Shown here: positions 1 to 10,400 of the stretch, piece by piece
Numbering within the stretch: position 1 is the first letter of the stretch
Layout: each line of letters starts with the position of its first letter
Source: Oscillospiraceae bacterium
GTDB taxonomy: Bacteria; Bacillota; Clostridia; Oscillospirales; Ruminococcaceae
Reading direction: 5' to 3'
DNA length: 64,000 nucleotides
Assembly (NCBI GenBank): GCA_017550285.1
Contig: JAFZPP010000041.1
Location: 20,623 to 84,622, forward strand
Program-made: the position numbers and the translations under genes
Notes under the pieces: model-generated
What the model saw: the letters and a program-made list of their open reading frames with translations, nothing else
Database searches by the model: none
Told to the model about the DNA's origin: nothing

Positions 1-2895
1 TCCGAAAAAGATCTGTATCTCATCGGCGGTGAACGTTATGATTATGCAGTATCCGTATTCAGCAAAACACCGCAGACATTCATGCTGACACTGACAACTT
101 CTGACAGCAAAACCGGGAAGGAAACGGTCAAGGTACTCGACAAACAATATGCCAAAGGTGGCGTATGGCTGACGCTTTCCGCATCTTACAAAGCACCGCT
201 GAACAGTCAGTCCTTCAAACTGAGAATCACAACCGACACCACGGATGATTTTATTTTTGATAATGTGTCTGTCAAAGGATACAAAGGGCTGACTGCATAC
301 GCTGCTGAAAGAGGATTGAAAGACGAGCTGGTCAATTACGGCATCCGTTCCGGCAATCTTTTGAACGGCGCGACGATCAACAATGATACGATCAAAAATC
401 TGATTCTCAAAGACAATAACGCTGTTGAATGTGAGAATGAGACAAAGCCGGATGCGACGCTGGTACAGAACGGTTCGACAAACACCGATATTAAGGTACG
501 CGACAGCAGCTTTGCGAAAATTGCAGACTGGTGCGCAAAGAACGGAATCGCATTCAGAGGGCATACACTTGTCTGGCACGGACAGACGCCGGAATGGTTC
601 TTCAAGGAAAATTTCCAGAAGGACGGTAAATGGGTCTCTGTTGATGTGATGAATCAGCGGCTCGAAAGCTATATCAAAAATATGTTTGCAATGTATGCGA
701 AGAATTATCCGAATCTGAACCTATACGCATACGATGTCTGCAACGAATGTGTTTCCGATGACGCCAACCGCACAGCAAATTTCGGCGGTGCCAGAGAGCC
801 CGGCTACGGAAACGGCAAATCGCCTTGGGTACAGATTTACGGCAGCAATGTGTTTGTCGAAAACGCATTCGCCTATGCGAAACAGTACGCACCGAAATCC
901 TGCAAACTGTTTTATAATGACTACAACGAATATGCAGGACACAAACGCGACTGCATCTATAATATGTGCAAAAAGATTTACGAGCAGGGCAATCTGGACG
1001 GTGTCGGTATGCAGTCACATATCAATGCATCCTGGGACGGCTTTTCCGGCTACGATGCTTATGTTACTGCAATGAAAAAATATCTGTCCATCGGCTGTGA
1101 TGTGCAGATCACAGAAATGGATGTCAATGTCAAGAGCGGAACCACACTGGACGATCAGGCGAAAAAGTATAAGGCGATCTTACAGGCTGCTATGGACTGG
1201 AATAAAGAGCATAAGGACGGCGGACATGTTACGCTGTTCCAGATCTGGGGTCCGAACGATGCAAATTCATGGCTCGGCAGAGATGCCAAGGGTACACTGT
1301 ATGATGTGAACAACAATCCGAAAGCTGCATACACAGCCGTGACATCCATAATTCCGCAGTCTGAATGGGGCGACGGAACAAAATTCAGCGATGATTTTAC
1401 ACCGCCTGCACCGGAACCGATCAGCGGTACACTCATCAAAGAGCTGACGGTCAACGATACCGCAAATGCATCGGACTGGTCAATTCAAAACGGCCTGAAA
1501 CGCGGCGATGCTGTTTACGGTGACCGTGATATTACAGCGGCAAGTGTACCGGAAAAGTTCGCAAATGCTGAATTTGTCAGGACAGCATGCGATTCCAAAT
1601 TATTTTCATCCGATCTCGGGACGTTTACTTCCGGTGCGGATATGAATCTCTATGCGGCAGTTGATGTACGTATCAGCGGCACGCTCACATGGCTGAATAC
1701 GTGGACGAAAACCGGTGAAGCAATCAAGACGTCAAACGATGTGACGCTGGAACTGTTCAAGAAGGCAGTCAAATCCGGCGAAACGGTGACGCTGGGTACA
1801 AACGGCGGACAGTCGGATTCCGCGAATTATCTGGTATTTGCACTTCGTCCGGCAGATGAATTCAATCTCGGTGATGCGGACAGGGACGGTGCAATCACTG
1901 CCAAAGACCTGACGGCGGCAAAGCGCATTGCACTCGGCAAAGCGGATATGAACAGCGCAGCCGATGTCAACTGCGACGGCGCTGTGGATGAAACCGATGT
2001 AGAATGGTATGTGCTGTATCTGACCGGTCAGACGAACGCATTTCCGGAAAAGGTTGTGCAGGAGGTGCAGCACATGGACGGCAAAACCTATATGGCACAA
2101 ATCCGGCAGACGCTCACCAACACCGCAGAGCCGAACGGTGCAACTGCCGAGAACGCCGGAACCGCATACGGTACTTACAAAAAGGAAACGATCTATTCTG
2201 ATGTCTGCAAGCGCAGCAAGAGCTTCAATGTGCTGATTCCGGCAGGATACACCACAAGCAAGCAGTATCCGGTCATGTACTGCATGCACGGTTACTGGGG
2301 CGATGAGGATGCGCTGCTTGACAAAGGGGATGCATCCCTGCGGCTCAGGCAGATCATCGGCAATGCAATCGCATCAGGCGAAGCGGAAGATATGATCGTG
2401 GTATTTCCCGACATCTACGCAAGCGCGACACAGGACAAATGCAGTGCGCTTGATGACAAAAACAACGCAGCATATGATAATTTTATCAATCTGCTGACAA
2501 AAGAAATCATGCCGTTTATGGAGAAGAACTATTCGATTAAAACAGGACGCGAAAACACTGCAATTACCGGCTTTTCAATGGGCGGCAGAGAATCGCTCTA
2601 TATCGGCTTCACGCGCCCCGATCTGTTCGGATATATCGGTGCGATGTGTCCGGCGCCGGGCGTTCCGCTGCAAAACAGCCAGTTCACATTCAAGCAAGAG
2701 GAGCTGCCGTATCTGCTTCATGTCAGTGCAGGCTCGAATGACGGTTTGATTCATGAGATTCCGGCGGGATATCACAACACGATGACACAGGTCGGCACAG
2801 ACCACATCTGGCATTATGTGCAGGGCGGCGACCACGGCGGCAAAACGATTCGACCGCATATGTATTATTTCGTGAGAGAGGTTTTCAAAGCATAA
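1..2895 (+). CDS. Cellulosomal GH10 xylanase - dockerin - CE1 esterase (5' end outside window)
   Basis: The frame is open from base 1, so the gene begins upstream; the first ATG at 82 is internal. Visible modules (residue 1 = base 1): the end of a CBM22-like beta-sandwich (1-~95); GH10 catalytic module with the HTLVWH motif, acid/base Glu249 in DVCNEC and nucleophile Glu372 in ITEMD; a ~145-residue module with a GDAVYGDRD motif (~475-620); a type I dockerin (two DxDxDG-like loops, ~620-680); and a CE1 esterase (~695-964) with nucleophile Ser859 in GFSMGG and a likely catalytic His in GGDHGG. GH10 cuts the beta-1,4-xylan backbone; CE1 enzymes remove ferulate or acetate from xylan. The dockerin should attach it to a scaffoldin outside the cell. 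Having the dockerin between two catalytic modules is uncommon. Substrate of the esterase is inferred. The missing 5' end should hold the signal peptide. Confidence 0.93.
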   Translation, partial: SEKDLYLIGGERYDYAVSVFSKTPQTFMLTLTTSDSKTGKETVKVLDKQYAKGGVWLTLSASYKAPLNSQSFKLRITTDTTDDFIFDNVSVKGYKGLTAYAAERGLKDELVNYGIRSGNLLNGATINNDTIKNLILKDNNAVECENETKPDATLVQNGSTNTDIKVRDSSFAKIADWCAKNGIAFRGHTLVWHGQTPEWFFKENFQKDGKWVSVDVMNQRLESYIKNMFAMYAKNYPNLNLYAYDVCNECVSDDANRTANFGGAREPGYGNGKSPWVQIYGSNVFVENAFAYAKQYAPKSCKLFYNDYNEYAGHKRDCIYNMCKKIYEQGNLDGVGMQSHINASWDGFSGYDAYVTAMKKYLSIGCDVQITEMDVNVKSGTTLDDQAKKYKAILQAAMDWNKEHKDGGHVTLFQIWGPNDANSWLGRDAKGTLYDVNNNPKAAYTAVTSIIPQSEWGDGTKFSDDFTPPAPEPISGTLIKELTVNDTANASDWSIQNGLKRGDAVYGDRDITAASVPEKFANAEFVRTACDSKLFSSDLGTFTSGADMNLYAAVDVRISGTLTWLNTWTKTGEAIKTSNDVTLELFKKAVKSGETVTLGTNGGQSDSANYLVFALRPADEFNLGDADRDGAITAKDLTAAKRIALGKADMNSAADVNCDGAVDETDVEWYVLYLTGQTNAFPEKVVQEVQHMDGKTYMAQIRQTLTNTAEPNGATAENAGTAYGTYKKETIYSDVCKRSKSFNVLIPAGYTTSKQYPVMYCMHGYWGDEDALLDKGDASLRLRQIIGNAIASGEAEDMIVVFPDIYASATQDKCSALDDKNNAAYDNFINLLTKEIMPFMEKNYSIKTGRENTAITGFSMGGRESLYIGFTRPDLFGYIGAMCPAPGVPLQNSQFTFKQEELPYLLHVSAGSNDGLIHEIPAGYHNTMTQVGTDHIWHYVQGGDHGGKTIRPHMYYFVREVFKA

Positions 2896-2910
2896 ACACC
2901 ATAAAGAATC

Positions 2911-2937
2911 ATGCCCCCGATGTGAAATCGGGGGCAT
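2911..2937. terminator. Bidirectional terminator between convergent genes
   Basis: A perfect 11-bp stem (ATGCCCCCGAT / ATCGGGGGCAT) closes a 5-nt loop between the xylanase/esterase stop and the convergent GH30 stop. The T tract is weak on both sides. Confidence 0.75.
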
Positions 2938-2958
2938 ATTACGAATAGAAACTGTAGA

Positions 2959-5094
2959 TTACAGAAAGAATCTTCGCTTCATCAGTGTCAAATCCGTTGC
3001 ATTGAGAATCCCGTCCGAATTCATATCTGCGGCTTCTGTGTCGAGCTGTGTTTCCTTTGAAACCAAATAATCCAGCATCAATTTCACATCCGCAGCATTG
3101 ATACTGCCGTCATCATTTATGTCTCCCGCTTCCGTGCGGTGCAGAGTGCCGTAAACGGCAAGCTCCGCGATGTTGCAGCAGTATACATCGTCGTGATTGA
3201 CATTGTTCTGCGGCGCGCCGTCCGGTACGCTGTAGCGCACATAGCGCCCAACCGCCTGCCTTTCGATGAAATGCATCCCGAAGTCTGGTATTTCCGGAAT
3301 GGTATACACTGTCTGCCAGTTTATCCCGTCCATGGAGACTTCAAAGCGTGCATCGACACAGCGGTTTTCATAGCCCTGACGGGGACAATAGGCAAATGCT
3401 GTGAAATCATAGACTGCACCGAGGTCAGCCATTGCGTAGCCGCTTCCGACTCCGTCAAAATATGTATTGAGATTTCCGTCAAAAGCATTGCGATAGGATA
3501 CTGTTTCATCACCGCGCCATGCGATTGAACCGGAAAGGACAGCATCTGAAAGGTCTATTTGGTCTTCACGGTTCAGGTTCGAGCCGACTCCGTCAATGAT
3601 ATAGGTCGTGATCGAATTCGGCACTAGTGCGGCGTTCAGTTTTCTGCCGGAAAAAGCCGCTGTTCCGGCGTCTGCCCAGTTTTCACTCTGACTTGTGCGG
3701 ATGATTTTCGCATTTGAAAAGCTGCCTGTAAATTCAGAAAGATCATATTGCAGCTGGGCTGTGCTGCCGGCAGTGTTATATACGGTAATAACAAGCTGCT
3801 GCGCATCCGGATCATATGCTGCCATAGTGTTCCCTGTGGTATCGAGCATCAGCATGCCCGGTCGGATATAGCGCGTATACTGCCCGAAGGCATAATATTT
3901 TTTCGAGAGAACAATCGTGTTCCGGTCATGGTCTGCGACCGCCGTACCCCAGAACCCGCCGTTGATATCCGGCATTCCGGAATCTTTTTTCCCGTTATAG
4001 CCCGCCGCACAGACATGACTGTCGATAATCTGCCACAAAATCCATGCGCTTGCCTGCATTTCGTTGCAGTCTGCGGTGATGTGCTCTGCAAGCCACAGAC
4101 CGGCACCCATTGCGCCTGCATTGCTGCCGGCGGTTCCTTTTCCGTCAAATTCGCTCATCCAGAGGTTTTTACCGGCGGAAACCGCTGCATTTTTCAGTTC
4201 TTTCCGCTTCACACCGCTGTATCCGTGCGTGTCGATGCGGGAAAGTGCAGCCTTTGCTTCGGAAGAAAACGCATTCCATTCGTCAAGCTGCAAGTCGATC
4301 GAGGTTTCGTCTGAGGCACAGACGATCGTATCCTGCATTCCGCGTGCTGTAAGGGCTTTTTGCAGTTCGAGCACGATTTTGCTCTGTGAATCGCCCATAC
4401 TGAAACGGCAGCCCTCCTGCTTGTTGCTCATCGCACGCCAGTAGAAGGTATGCGGCTCGTTCATCGGTTCCACGCTCTGAATCGGGATGCCCCATTCATT
4501 CTGATAGTGCGCGCAGACCTCTGCCAGATACGCCGCAAATGCCGGATAACTGTCATCGCGCAGATTATTTTTGCCCGGATCGATAGCGCCGGTCGAGCAT
4601 CCGCTGTTTGTCATGTAGTACGGCGGAGAATTGGAGAACATTTCGACAATCGCATCTTTGCCGGCAGCCTTCACACACCGTTTCAACACATTCCGCTGGG
4701 CAGCATCTGCATCCCAGTCATAAACAGTTTTTCCGTTCTCGATACGGGTATATCCGGGCATATTGGAATCTGTCCGCGTAATGTGATCGTGCTTCGGATC
4801 GTCGCCGCCGCCGATGTTGAACCGTGCGATATTCAGACGCAGACCGTTCTCGCCGTAAAACGCATCGGCTGCTTGCTGTGAAAGTGAATCTGAGTAACCG
4901 ATACGGTTTGCCCACCAGCAAAGCGATGTTCCCCAGCCCTCAAAAACACCGTCATTGACCGTATGAATGCGATATGGCGAAAGCGTTACGGTATTTACCG
5001 CAGCGGCAGGGAAAGAAAAAGTACTGCACGTCTGAAACAGCAGTGTGCAGGCGAGTGCGCCGGACATGAGCCCGGAAAAAACAGATCGTTTCAT
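2959..5094 (-). CDS. Dockerin-bearing GH30 glycoside hydrolase with F5/8C carbohydrate-binding module
   Basis: 711 residues from the ATG at 5094, which follows GGAGG at good spacing; an upstream in-frame extension would lie over the promoter. Signal peptide ~1-32; GH30 (beta/alpha)8 plus side beta-domain ~38-505, acid/base Glu213 in VEPMNEP and nucleophile Glu315 in WMSEFDG; F5/8 type C (CBM32-like) module ~515-650; dockerin 656-711 with two DxNxDG-type loops. The N-terminal FEGWGTSLCWWAN signature resembles the endo-beta-1,6-galactanase branch of GH30 rather than the GH30_8 glucuronoxylanases. In this locus, action on branched xylan or on arabinogalactan side chains are both possible. It is convergent with the GH10/CE1 gene and divergent from the AraC/LacI-type regulator. 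Confidence 0.9.
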   Translation of the reverse strand: MKRSVFSGLMSGALACTLLFQTCSTFSFPAAAVNTVTLSPYRIHTVNDGVFEGWGTSLCWWANRIGYSDSLSQQAADAFYGENGLRLNIARFNIGGGDDPKHDHITRTDSNMPGYTRIENGKTVYDWDADAAQRNVLKRCVKAAGKDAIVEMFSNSPPYYMTNSGCSTGAIDPGKNNLRDDSYPAFAAYLAEVCAHYQNEWGIPIQSVEPMNEPHTFYWRAMSNKQEGCRFSMGDSQSKIVLELQKALTARGMQDTIVCASDETSIDLQLDEWNAFSSEAKAALSRIDTHGYSGVKRKELKNAAVSAGKNLWMSEFDGKGTAGSNAGAMGAGLWLAEHITADCNEMQASAWILWQIIDSHVCAAGYNGKKDSGMPDINGGFWGTAVADHDRNTIVLSKKYYAFGQYTRYIRPGMLMLDTTGNTMAAYDPDAQQLVITVYNTAGSTAQLQYDLSEFTGSFSNAKIIRTSQSENWADAGTAAFSGRKLNAALVPNSITTYIIDGVGSNLNREDQIDLSDAVLSGSIAWRGDETVSYRNAFDGNLNTYFDGVGSGYAMADLGAVYDFTAFAYCPRQGYENRCVDARFEVSMDGINWQTVYTIPEIPDFGMHFIERQAVGRYVRYSVPDGAPQNNVNHDDVYCCNIAELAVYGTLHRTEAGDINDDGSINAADVKLMLDYLVSKETQLDTEAADMNSDGILNATDLTLMKRRFFL

Positions 5095-5136
5095 TGTTGC
5101 ACCTCCGCAAAAGATGAAAAATACGTTCCTGCATTC

Positions 5137-5165
5137 AGTATAGCATAATACATTATTTGAAACAA
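5137..5165 (-). promoter_or_regulatory. Sigma-A promoter for the GH30 gene
   Basis: On the minus strand TTGTTT (-35, 5160-5165) and TATACT (-10, 5137-5142) are 17 bp apart, about 45 bp upstream of the GH30 start. Confidence 0.65.
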
Positions 5166-5196
5166 TCAATGAAATAAACAATCTGTTTGAAATCAA
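5156..5196. promoter_or_regulatory. Direct repeat, candidate operator between GH30 gene and regulator
   Basis: TTTGAAACAATC (5156-5167) is echoed 30 bp on by TTTGAAATCAA (5186-5196). The pair overlaps the -35 box of the GH30 promoter and precedes the divergent regulator gene. AraC-type proteins bind direct repeats of about this spacing, so it may be a site for the neighbouring regulator. This is inference. Confidence 0.3.
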
Positions 5197-5246
5197 AACA
5201 GAAGTCCGAACCATTTTCAATCTGCAATCATAAGGAGATGATGAGA

Positions 5247-7436
5247 ATGCGCAGAAAACTGATCGGCGTGATTTCCACACAAACAGCCTTTTCCGAACAG
5301 AGCGAGATCATCCGCGGCATCATCGCGGAAGCGTTCACGCTCAATACGGATATTGCGGTGATTTCAAATATATATAATCCTGCCTACAATGATGACGCGC
5401 TGAACGCGGAGAACGACATCTACCGGCTTCTGCTTTCGCCGGATCTGGATGCACTGATCCTGATTACAGAAGCCTTTTCCGATCCGTCGCAGCGCAGACG
5501 CATCACAGAGCTGATCCACAGCAGACCGGAAATCCCAATGGTTGCGATCGGCTCGGTTGCTTCCCGCTTTGATCTTCCGAATTGCCTGATGCTCAATACC
5601 AGTGATGAGGATGACATTGCTGATGTCACCATGCATCTGATTTCCGAACACGGCTTTACAGACATTGATATTCTGACGGGCCCTGATACTATGATTGTTT
5701 CGCATCATCGCGTTGCAGGTTACCGCAGAGCACTGGAACAGAACGGTATTCCGTATGATGAATCCCGCGTGATCTACGGTGATTTCTGGATGAATTCCGG
5801 TCAGACGCTTGCGGAACAGTATCTCAGCGGAAAGCGCAGAATGCCGCAGGCGGTCGTCTGCACCAACGATTATATGGCGTTCGGTCTGATTGATGTGCTG
5901 TCAAGGGCAAATGTGCACATACCGGAGAAACTGACGGTCATCGGCTACGAATACGCGCAGGAACGGCATCTGCATACACCGATCTTGACCACCTATCAGC
6001 GGAACCGCCCGGCGCTCGGTAAAGCGGCTGTGCAAATTCTGCTGCACAAACTTAACAAAGGTGTTTACAGCAGCTTTTCCCCGCCGCGTGGAACGGTCAT
6101 CCCCGGCAATACCTGTTCCTGCGGTGTCTGCGCACCGGCATTCACGGAAGAGCTGGAAGCTGTCCGCGCTCGCAGTGACAATGAATTCCTGCATCTGCAC
6201 AGCCGGCTTGAACTAAAACTGATCGAAGCCAAAAGCATGGAGGATTTCCGGCTTGCATTCATCGGTCAGGAATTTCTGCTCCGCAATGTGCAGGAAATGT
6301 CCGTCTGCCTGTATGCAAACTGGTATACGGAGGATGAACCGGGCGAGAATGTGATCTCGTATCCAGTCTATTCCGAAACGCACGAAGGCAATTCCGCAGT
6401 GTTCCCGTTTACATCATTGCAGGAGATCATCGGGAAATGCAGGCATCCGGCAGCCTATTTCTATACACCTTTGTTTTTCAGCAGGTATCCGCGTGGTTAT
6501 GTGGTATTGCGCTACGACATCCCGACAACCTACGATCCGGTATTCCGGAACTGGGTGAAATCGGTCTATAATGCGCTGGAATTCCTGCGGATGAAAAATG
6601 ACATTCAATCGCTGCTTGCCTGTCAGAATCTTTCGGAATATCACGATACACTGACCGGACTTTATAACCGCAAGGGCTTTTCCCATGCGCTGCATCTGGA
6701 AATCGGGAAGACAAAGCCGTCGGTTTTCTGCATTTGTCTGCAAATTGGTCTGCGGCATGACTGCCTTGCGCTTGAAAGCAAACTGCCGGAATCAGCCGCA
6801 GCCAAATCTCTCGCTAAAATCCTGCATCTAATTGGATCCGAAAAGCTCGTTTCGGCACGCATTTCCGATCAGCGATATGTGATCGCAGCGGTCAATTTGC
6901 CGAAAGAAATGCAGCGTGTTCTGACCGACCGTCTGCACGCGCTGCTGCTGCAGAATACGGACTGCTTCCGCATAAACGGTTCCTGCGGGTATGCAGTCGT
7001 CACACATGAAACAGCAGAATATCAGAGCAGCACAGCACTGCTGCAAGCGACTGAGAATGCGATGGAGGAACAGCTGATGCATTTGCAGAGCACCAGTCAC
7101 AGCCCGCATTATACTTCCTTTTGCACGGCACGTAATCTGGTATACGCACACGATAAACCGGTGCAGGATATTGCTGTGCTCTGCCGCAGTTTCTCTTTTT
7201 CCGAGGGCCATTTCCGCCGTATATATAAATCTATGTTCGGTCTGAGCTTTCATCAGGATATCATCCGGCGGCGCGTACTGCATTCGATTGCGCTGCTGAT
7301 TACCACAGAGCTTGACCTGTCAGCGGTTTGTCAGCGCTGCGGCTATGAGAATTACAGCTATTTCATGAGCCAGTTTCACGCTTTCACAGGCATGACACCG
7401 AATCAGTACCGCAGAATCATCTCTGCGCATACATAA
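5247..7436 (+). CDS. Hybrid regulator: LacI-like sensor, degenerate GGDEF, AraC-type HTH
   Basis: 729 residues from ATG 5247, chosen because AAGGAG (5232-5237) lies 9 nt upstream; ATGs at 5238 and 5241 are too close to it. Residues ~1-290 match the periplasmic-binding-protein-like sensor of LacI regulators (VIGYEYAQE near the end), without a LacI DNA-binding headpiece. Residues ~465-625 look like a GGDEF domain (LTGLYNRKGF start) but the signature is replaced by ISDQR, so cyclase activity is unlikely. Residues ~628-729 form an AraC HTH pair ending in the family motif FxxFTGMTPNQYR. No signal peptide, so it should sense a cytoplasmic sugar. Its place between GH30 and GH95 genes suggests it controls the xylan locus (inference). 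Confidence 0.85.
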   Translation: MRRKLIGVISTQTAFSEQSEIIRGIIAEAFTLNTDIAVISNIYNPAYNDDALNAENDIYRLLLSPDLDALILITEAFSDPSQRRRITELIHSRPEIPMVAIGSVASRFDLPNCLMLNTSDEDDIADVTMHLISEHGFTDIDILTGPDTMIVSHHRVAGYRRALEQNGIPYDESRVIYGDFWMNSGQTLAEQYLSGKRRMPQAVVCTNDYMAFGLIDVLSRANVHIPEKLTVIGYEYAQERHLHTPILTTYQRNRPALGKAAVQILLHKLNKGVYSSFSPPRGTVIPGNTCSCGVCAPAFTEELEAVRARSDNEFLHLHSRLELKLIEAKSMEDFRLAFIGQEFLLRNVQEMSVCLYANWYTEDEPGENVISYPVYSETHEGNSAVFPFTSLQEIIGKCRHPAAYFYTPLFFSRYPRGYVVLRYDIPTTYDPVFRNWVKSVYNALEFLRMKNDIQSLLACQNLSEYHDTLTGLYNRKGFSHALHLEIGKTKPSVFCICLQIGLRHDCLALESKLPESAAAKSLAKILHLIGSEKLVSARISDQRYVIAAVNLPKEMQRVLTDRLHALLLQNTDCFRINGSCGYAVVTHETAEYQSSTALLQATENAMEEQLMHLQSTSHSPHYTSFCTARNLVYAHDKPVQDIAVLCRSFSFSEGHFRRIYKSMFGLSFHQDIIRRRVLHSIALLITTELDLSAVCQRCGYENYSYFMSQFHAFTGMTPNQYRRIISAHT

Positions 7437-7440
7437 GAAG

Positions 7441-7466
7441 AAGCGGCACCGTTTGCGATGCCGCTT
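7441..7466. terminator. Bidirectional terminator
   Basis: AAGCGGCA (7441-7448) pairs with TGCCGCTT (7459-7466) between the convergent regulator and GH95 genes, followed by a T-rich stretch on the plus strand. Confidence 0.7.
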
Positions 7467-7473
7467 CCTTCTG

Positions 7474-10400
7474 TTATTTTCCGAGCAGATAATCCCGGAT
7501 TCCTTTTGCATCTGTTGCATTCAGATTATTGTTTCCGTCGTAGTCTGCATTAGAGCGCCCGAGCGGCGTCAGAAGGGTGTCGTCGCCGGTCAGCATCACA
7601 CGCTTTGCAAGGGTCAGGTCGCGTGCGTCGATCTGTCCGTCACAGTTTGCATCGCCCTTGATTCCAGTGAAAACGAAGGAATCCACATTCAGCAGATAAT
7701 CACTGCCGCCTTTGAACACAAGGCAGATATCCTGTACATCTCTGACTTCTTCCAGCTTGCAGGTGAAGGTTTCATAATCCTGCCAGCCGCCTGTGTTCGG
7801 GATTTCACAGCTTCCGAGCAGTTTTCCGGTCGGCGATCCGACGCGGATTTCGATTGTTCCGCCTTCCGTATTGCTTGCAGCACGCACGGAAAAGTCCTTC
7901 GCACCGGATTCAAACTCCAGCGAACGGTAAACCACATACGAGCCGTCTTTGATAAAGCCGAGATTTGCTGTGCCGTCATCTTTTCGCTCGATCTGAGCCT
8001 CGCTGACAAAGCTGTATGCTTCTGCCTGCTGTGTCACAAATGCGCTTCGTGCTTTGGCGACAGATGTATCGCCCCACAGTTCCAGTTCATAAACACGCGC
8101 TCCGCCCTTATTGTTCTGCGTCGCGGTATTCAGATAAAGCCGCACATACTGCGCTGAAAAAGGCTTGACATTTTTATTATAAACTGTTCGCGTATTGCCG
8201 TAGACCGTGTCAATATCCGTCCAGTTCTGTCCGTCATTGCTTGCCTGCAAGCTGAAATCACGAGCGTTGAACTGAATATCTTCAGCGTCTCCCGCAAAAT
8301 GAAGGGTATACCTTGAAATATTCGCGGGTGCATCAAATTCGACCTGCGCCCATTCGCCGCCCAAACCGTCAACATGACACCATTTTGTCGCGGCATTTCC
8401 GTCCGTGAGATTTTCGGCTGCTTCACCGGTTTCTGCACCGGATGCCGTAACCTTCTGATTCAACGCAATGTTCATCAGAGTCTCAGTATCATCGGTGAAT
8501 TGCAGCGCACCGTTCAGGGAGTAGGATCTGCCTTTTTCTGTCTCAAAGCTGATCTGTGTACTGCCGTATTTCAGATTGCACACGCCGCCCGATTTCGAGA
8601 GAATCGTCACATTCCGGAGCTTGCCGTCCGTCCAGTTCATTTCCGTGATCTCAAAATTACCCCGTGCGCAGAGACCGTTTGCATGACCGGTGTTCCATGC
8701 TTTCGGCAGTGCAGGCAGCAGCTGGATCATATCATTCTGGCTTTGCAGCAGCATTTCTGCAACACCCGAAGTAAAGCCGAAATTGCCGTCGATCTGGAAC
8801 GGCGGGTGTGCATCCCATAGATTTGCATATAATCTGCCGCTTTCGCTGCCGTCCACCGGCGTAATCAGCAGCCGGATGAGTTGATAGGCGTGTTCGGCAT
8901 CGCCGAGCCGTGCCCAGCAGTTCAGTTTCCATGCCTCAGACCAGCCTGTTCCGGCATCGCCTCTGCCTTTCAGCGTTGTGACGGCAGCCTTTGCGGTTGT
9001 GCTGTTCGTTTCAGGGTTGACCTCGCAGCCCGGGAATACGCCGTAAAGATGCGAAATATGGCGGTGCTTTTCATTCTGATTGTCAAGATCGGCTGCCCAT
9101 TCCTGAATCTGCCCCCATTTTCCGATTGTTTCCGGCCTGAGCAGCGTCAGCTTGGATTGCAGCTCGCCGCGCAGTGTTGCATCTTTACCGAGAATGGTCG
9201 ATGCTTCCGTCACATCCTTAAAGAGCTCGCGGCAGATTGCATTGTCCATTGTCACGCTGAAGCTGCAATAGACATTGTCGCCCCACGCATATCCTGGAAT
9301 CGGCAATTCCGGCGAAGCGCTCGGGCTGATGCCTGCGTATTCCTGCCCGTTCACAGTCTGCTTCACCATAAGCTGATTGAGGAAGGAAGCGCTGCCCGAA
9401 ATCACCGGATAGATTTCCGTGAGATAGCTTTCATCCTGATTGAAGCGGTATGCATCATAGAGCATATTGGATATCCACGCACCGCCGACCGGCCACTGTC
9501 CCCATGAGCCGTCAATCGGCGCGGTCCGGTTCCAGAGGTCGGTATTGTGATGCAGCACCCAACCGTCCAAGATGCCGTAATGGACACGCGCAGTTTCATT
9601 GCCGTTTGCCTGCAATGCCTTCGCCTTCTCCACAAAGGGTTCAAAGCATTCCGCAAGATTGGTCGTAAACGCTGGCCAATAGTTCATTTCGTAATTGATA
9701 TTCGTGGTCGCCTTGCTGCCCCATGCAGGAAATGAGTATTTATTCCAGATGCCCTGCAAATTCATTGCCTGTGCATCGCGGGAAGCGGAGATCATCAGAT
9801 ATCTGCCGTACTGAAACAGCAGCTTGACCATTTTCGGGTCATTTGTCTGCGAGAATTCTTTGATGCGCTGTTCTGTCGTCTTTGCATTGGAAACATCACT
9901 GTTTCCGCCGAGGTCAACATCGACACGATGAAACAGCTCCTGATAATCTGCGATATGCCGCGTATACAGCTCATCGTATGTCATATTCTGCACAGCTTTC
10001 ATATCGTTCGCGGCATTGCCTTTTTCATCCGCATTGCAGGTCTTGGAATCAACATAATTCGTGCGTACAGTCGTCAGGATCAGAACCTCGTCTGCTCCGC
10101 TGACCTGAATTCTGCCGTTTGCTGCGGTCATGGTTCCGCCTTTCGGAATCAGCTTGGTACGCGCCGAAAAATGCACTGCACCGGCAACGCCGCAGTCGCT
10201 GTCGCCGTGTCCGTTAGCAACAAGCGTGTCATTGCCGTCCGTTACACCTCCGCCGCCAAGAATATCCGCATAATACGCAGAAAATGAAACACTGGCGCCC
10301 GTATTGCAGCGAATGCGCGTCACCATGACCTGATCGGGATGACTGATAAAGGTCTCGCGGGTATACTGTTTACCGCCGGTCGTATAGGTTGAGGAGGCGA

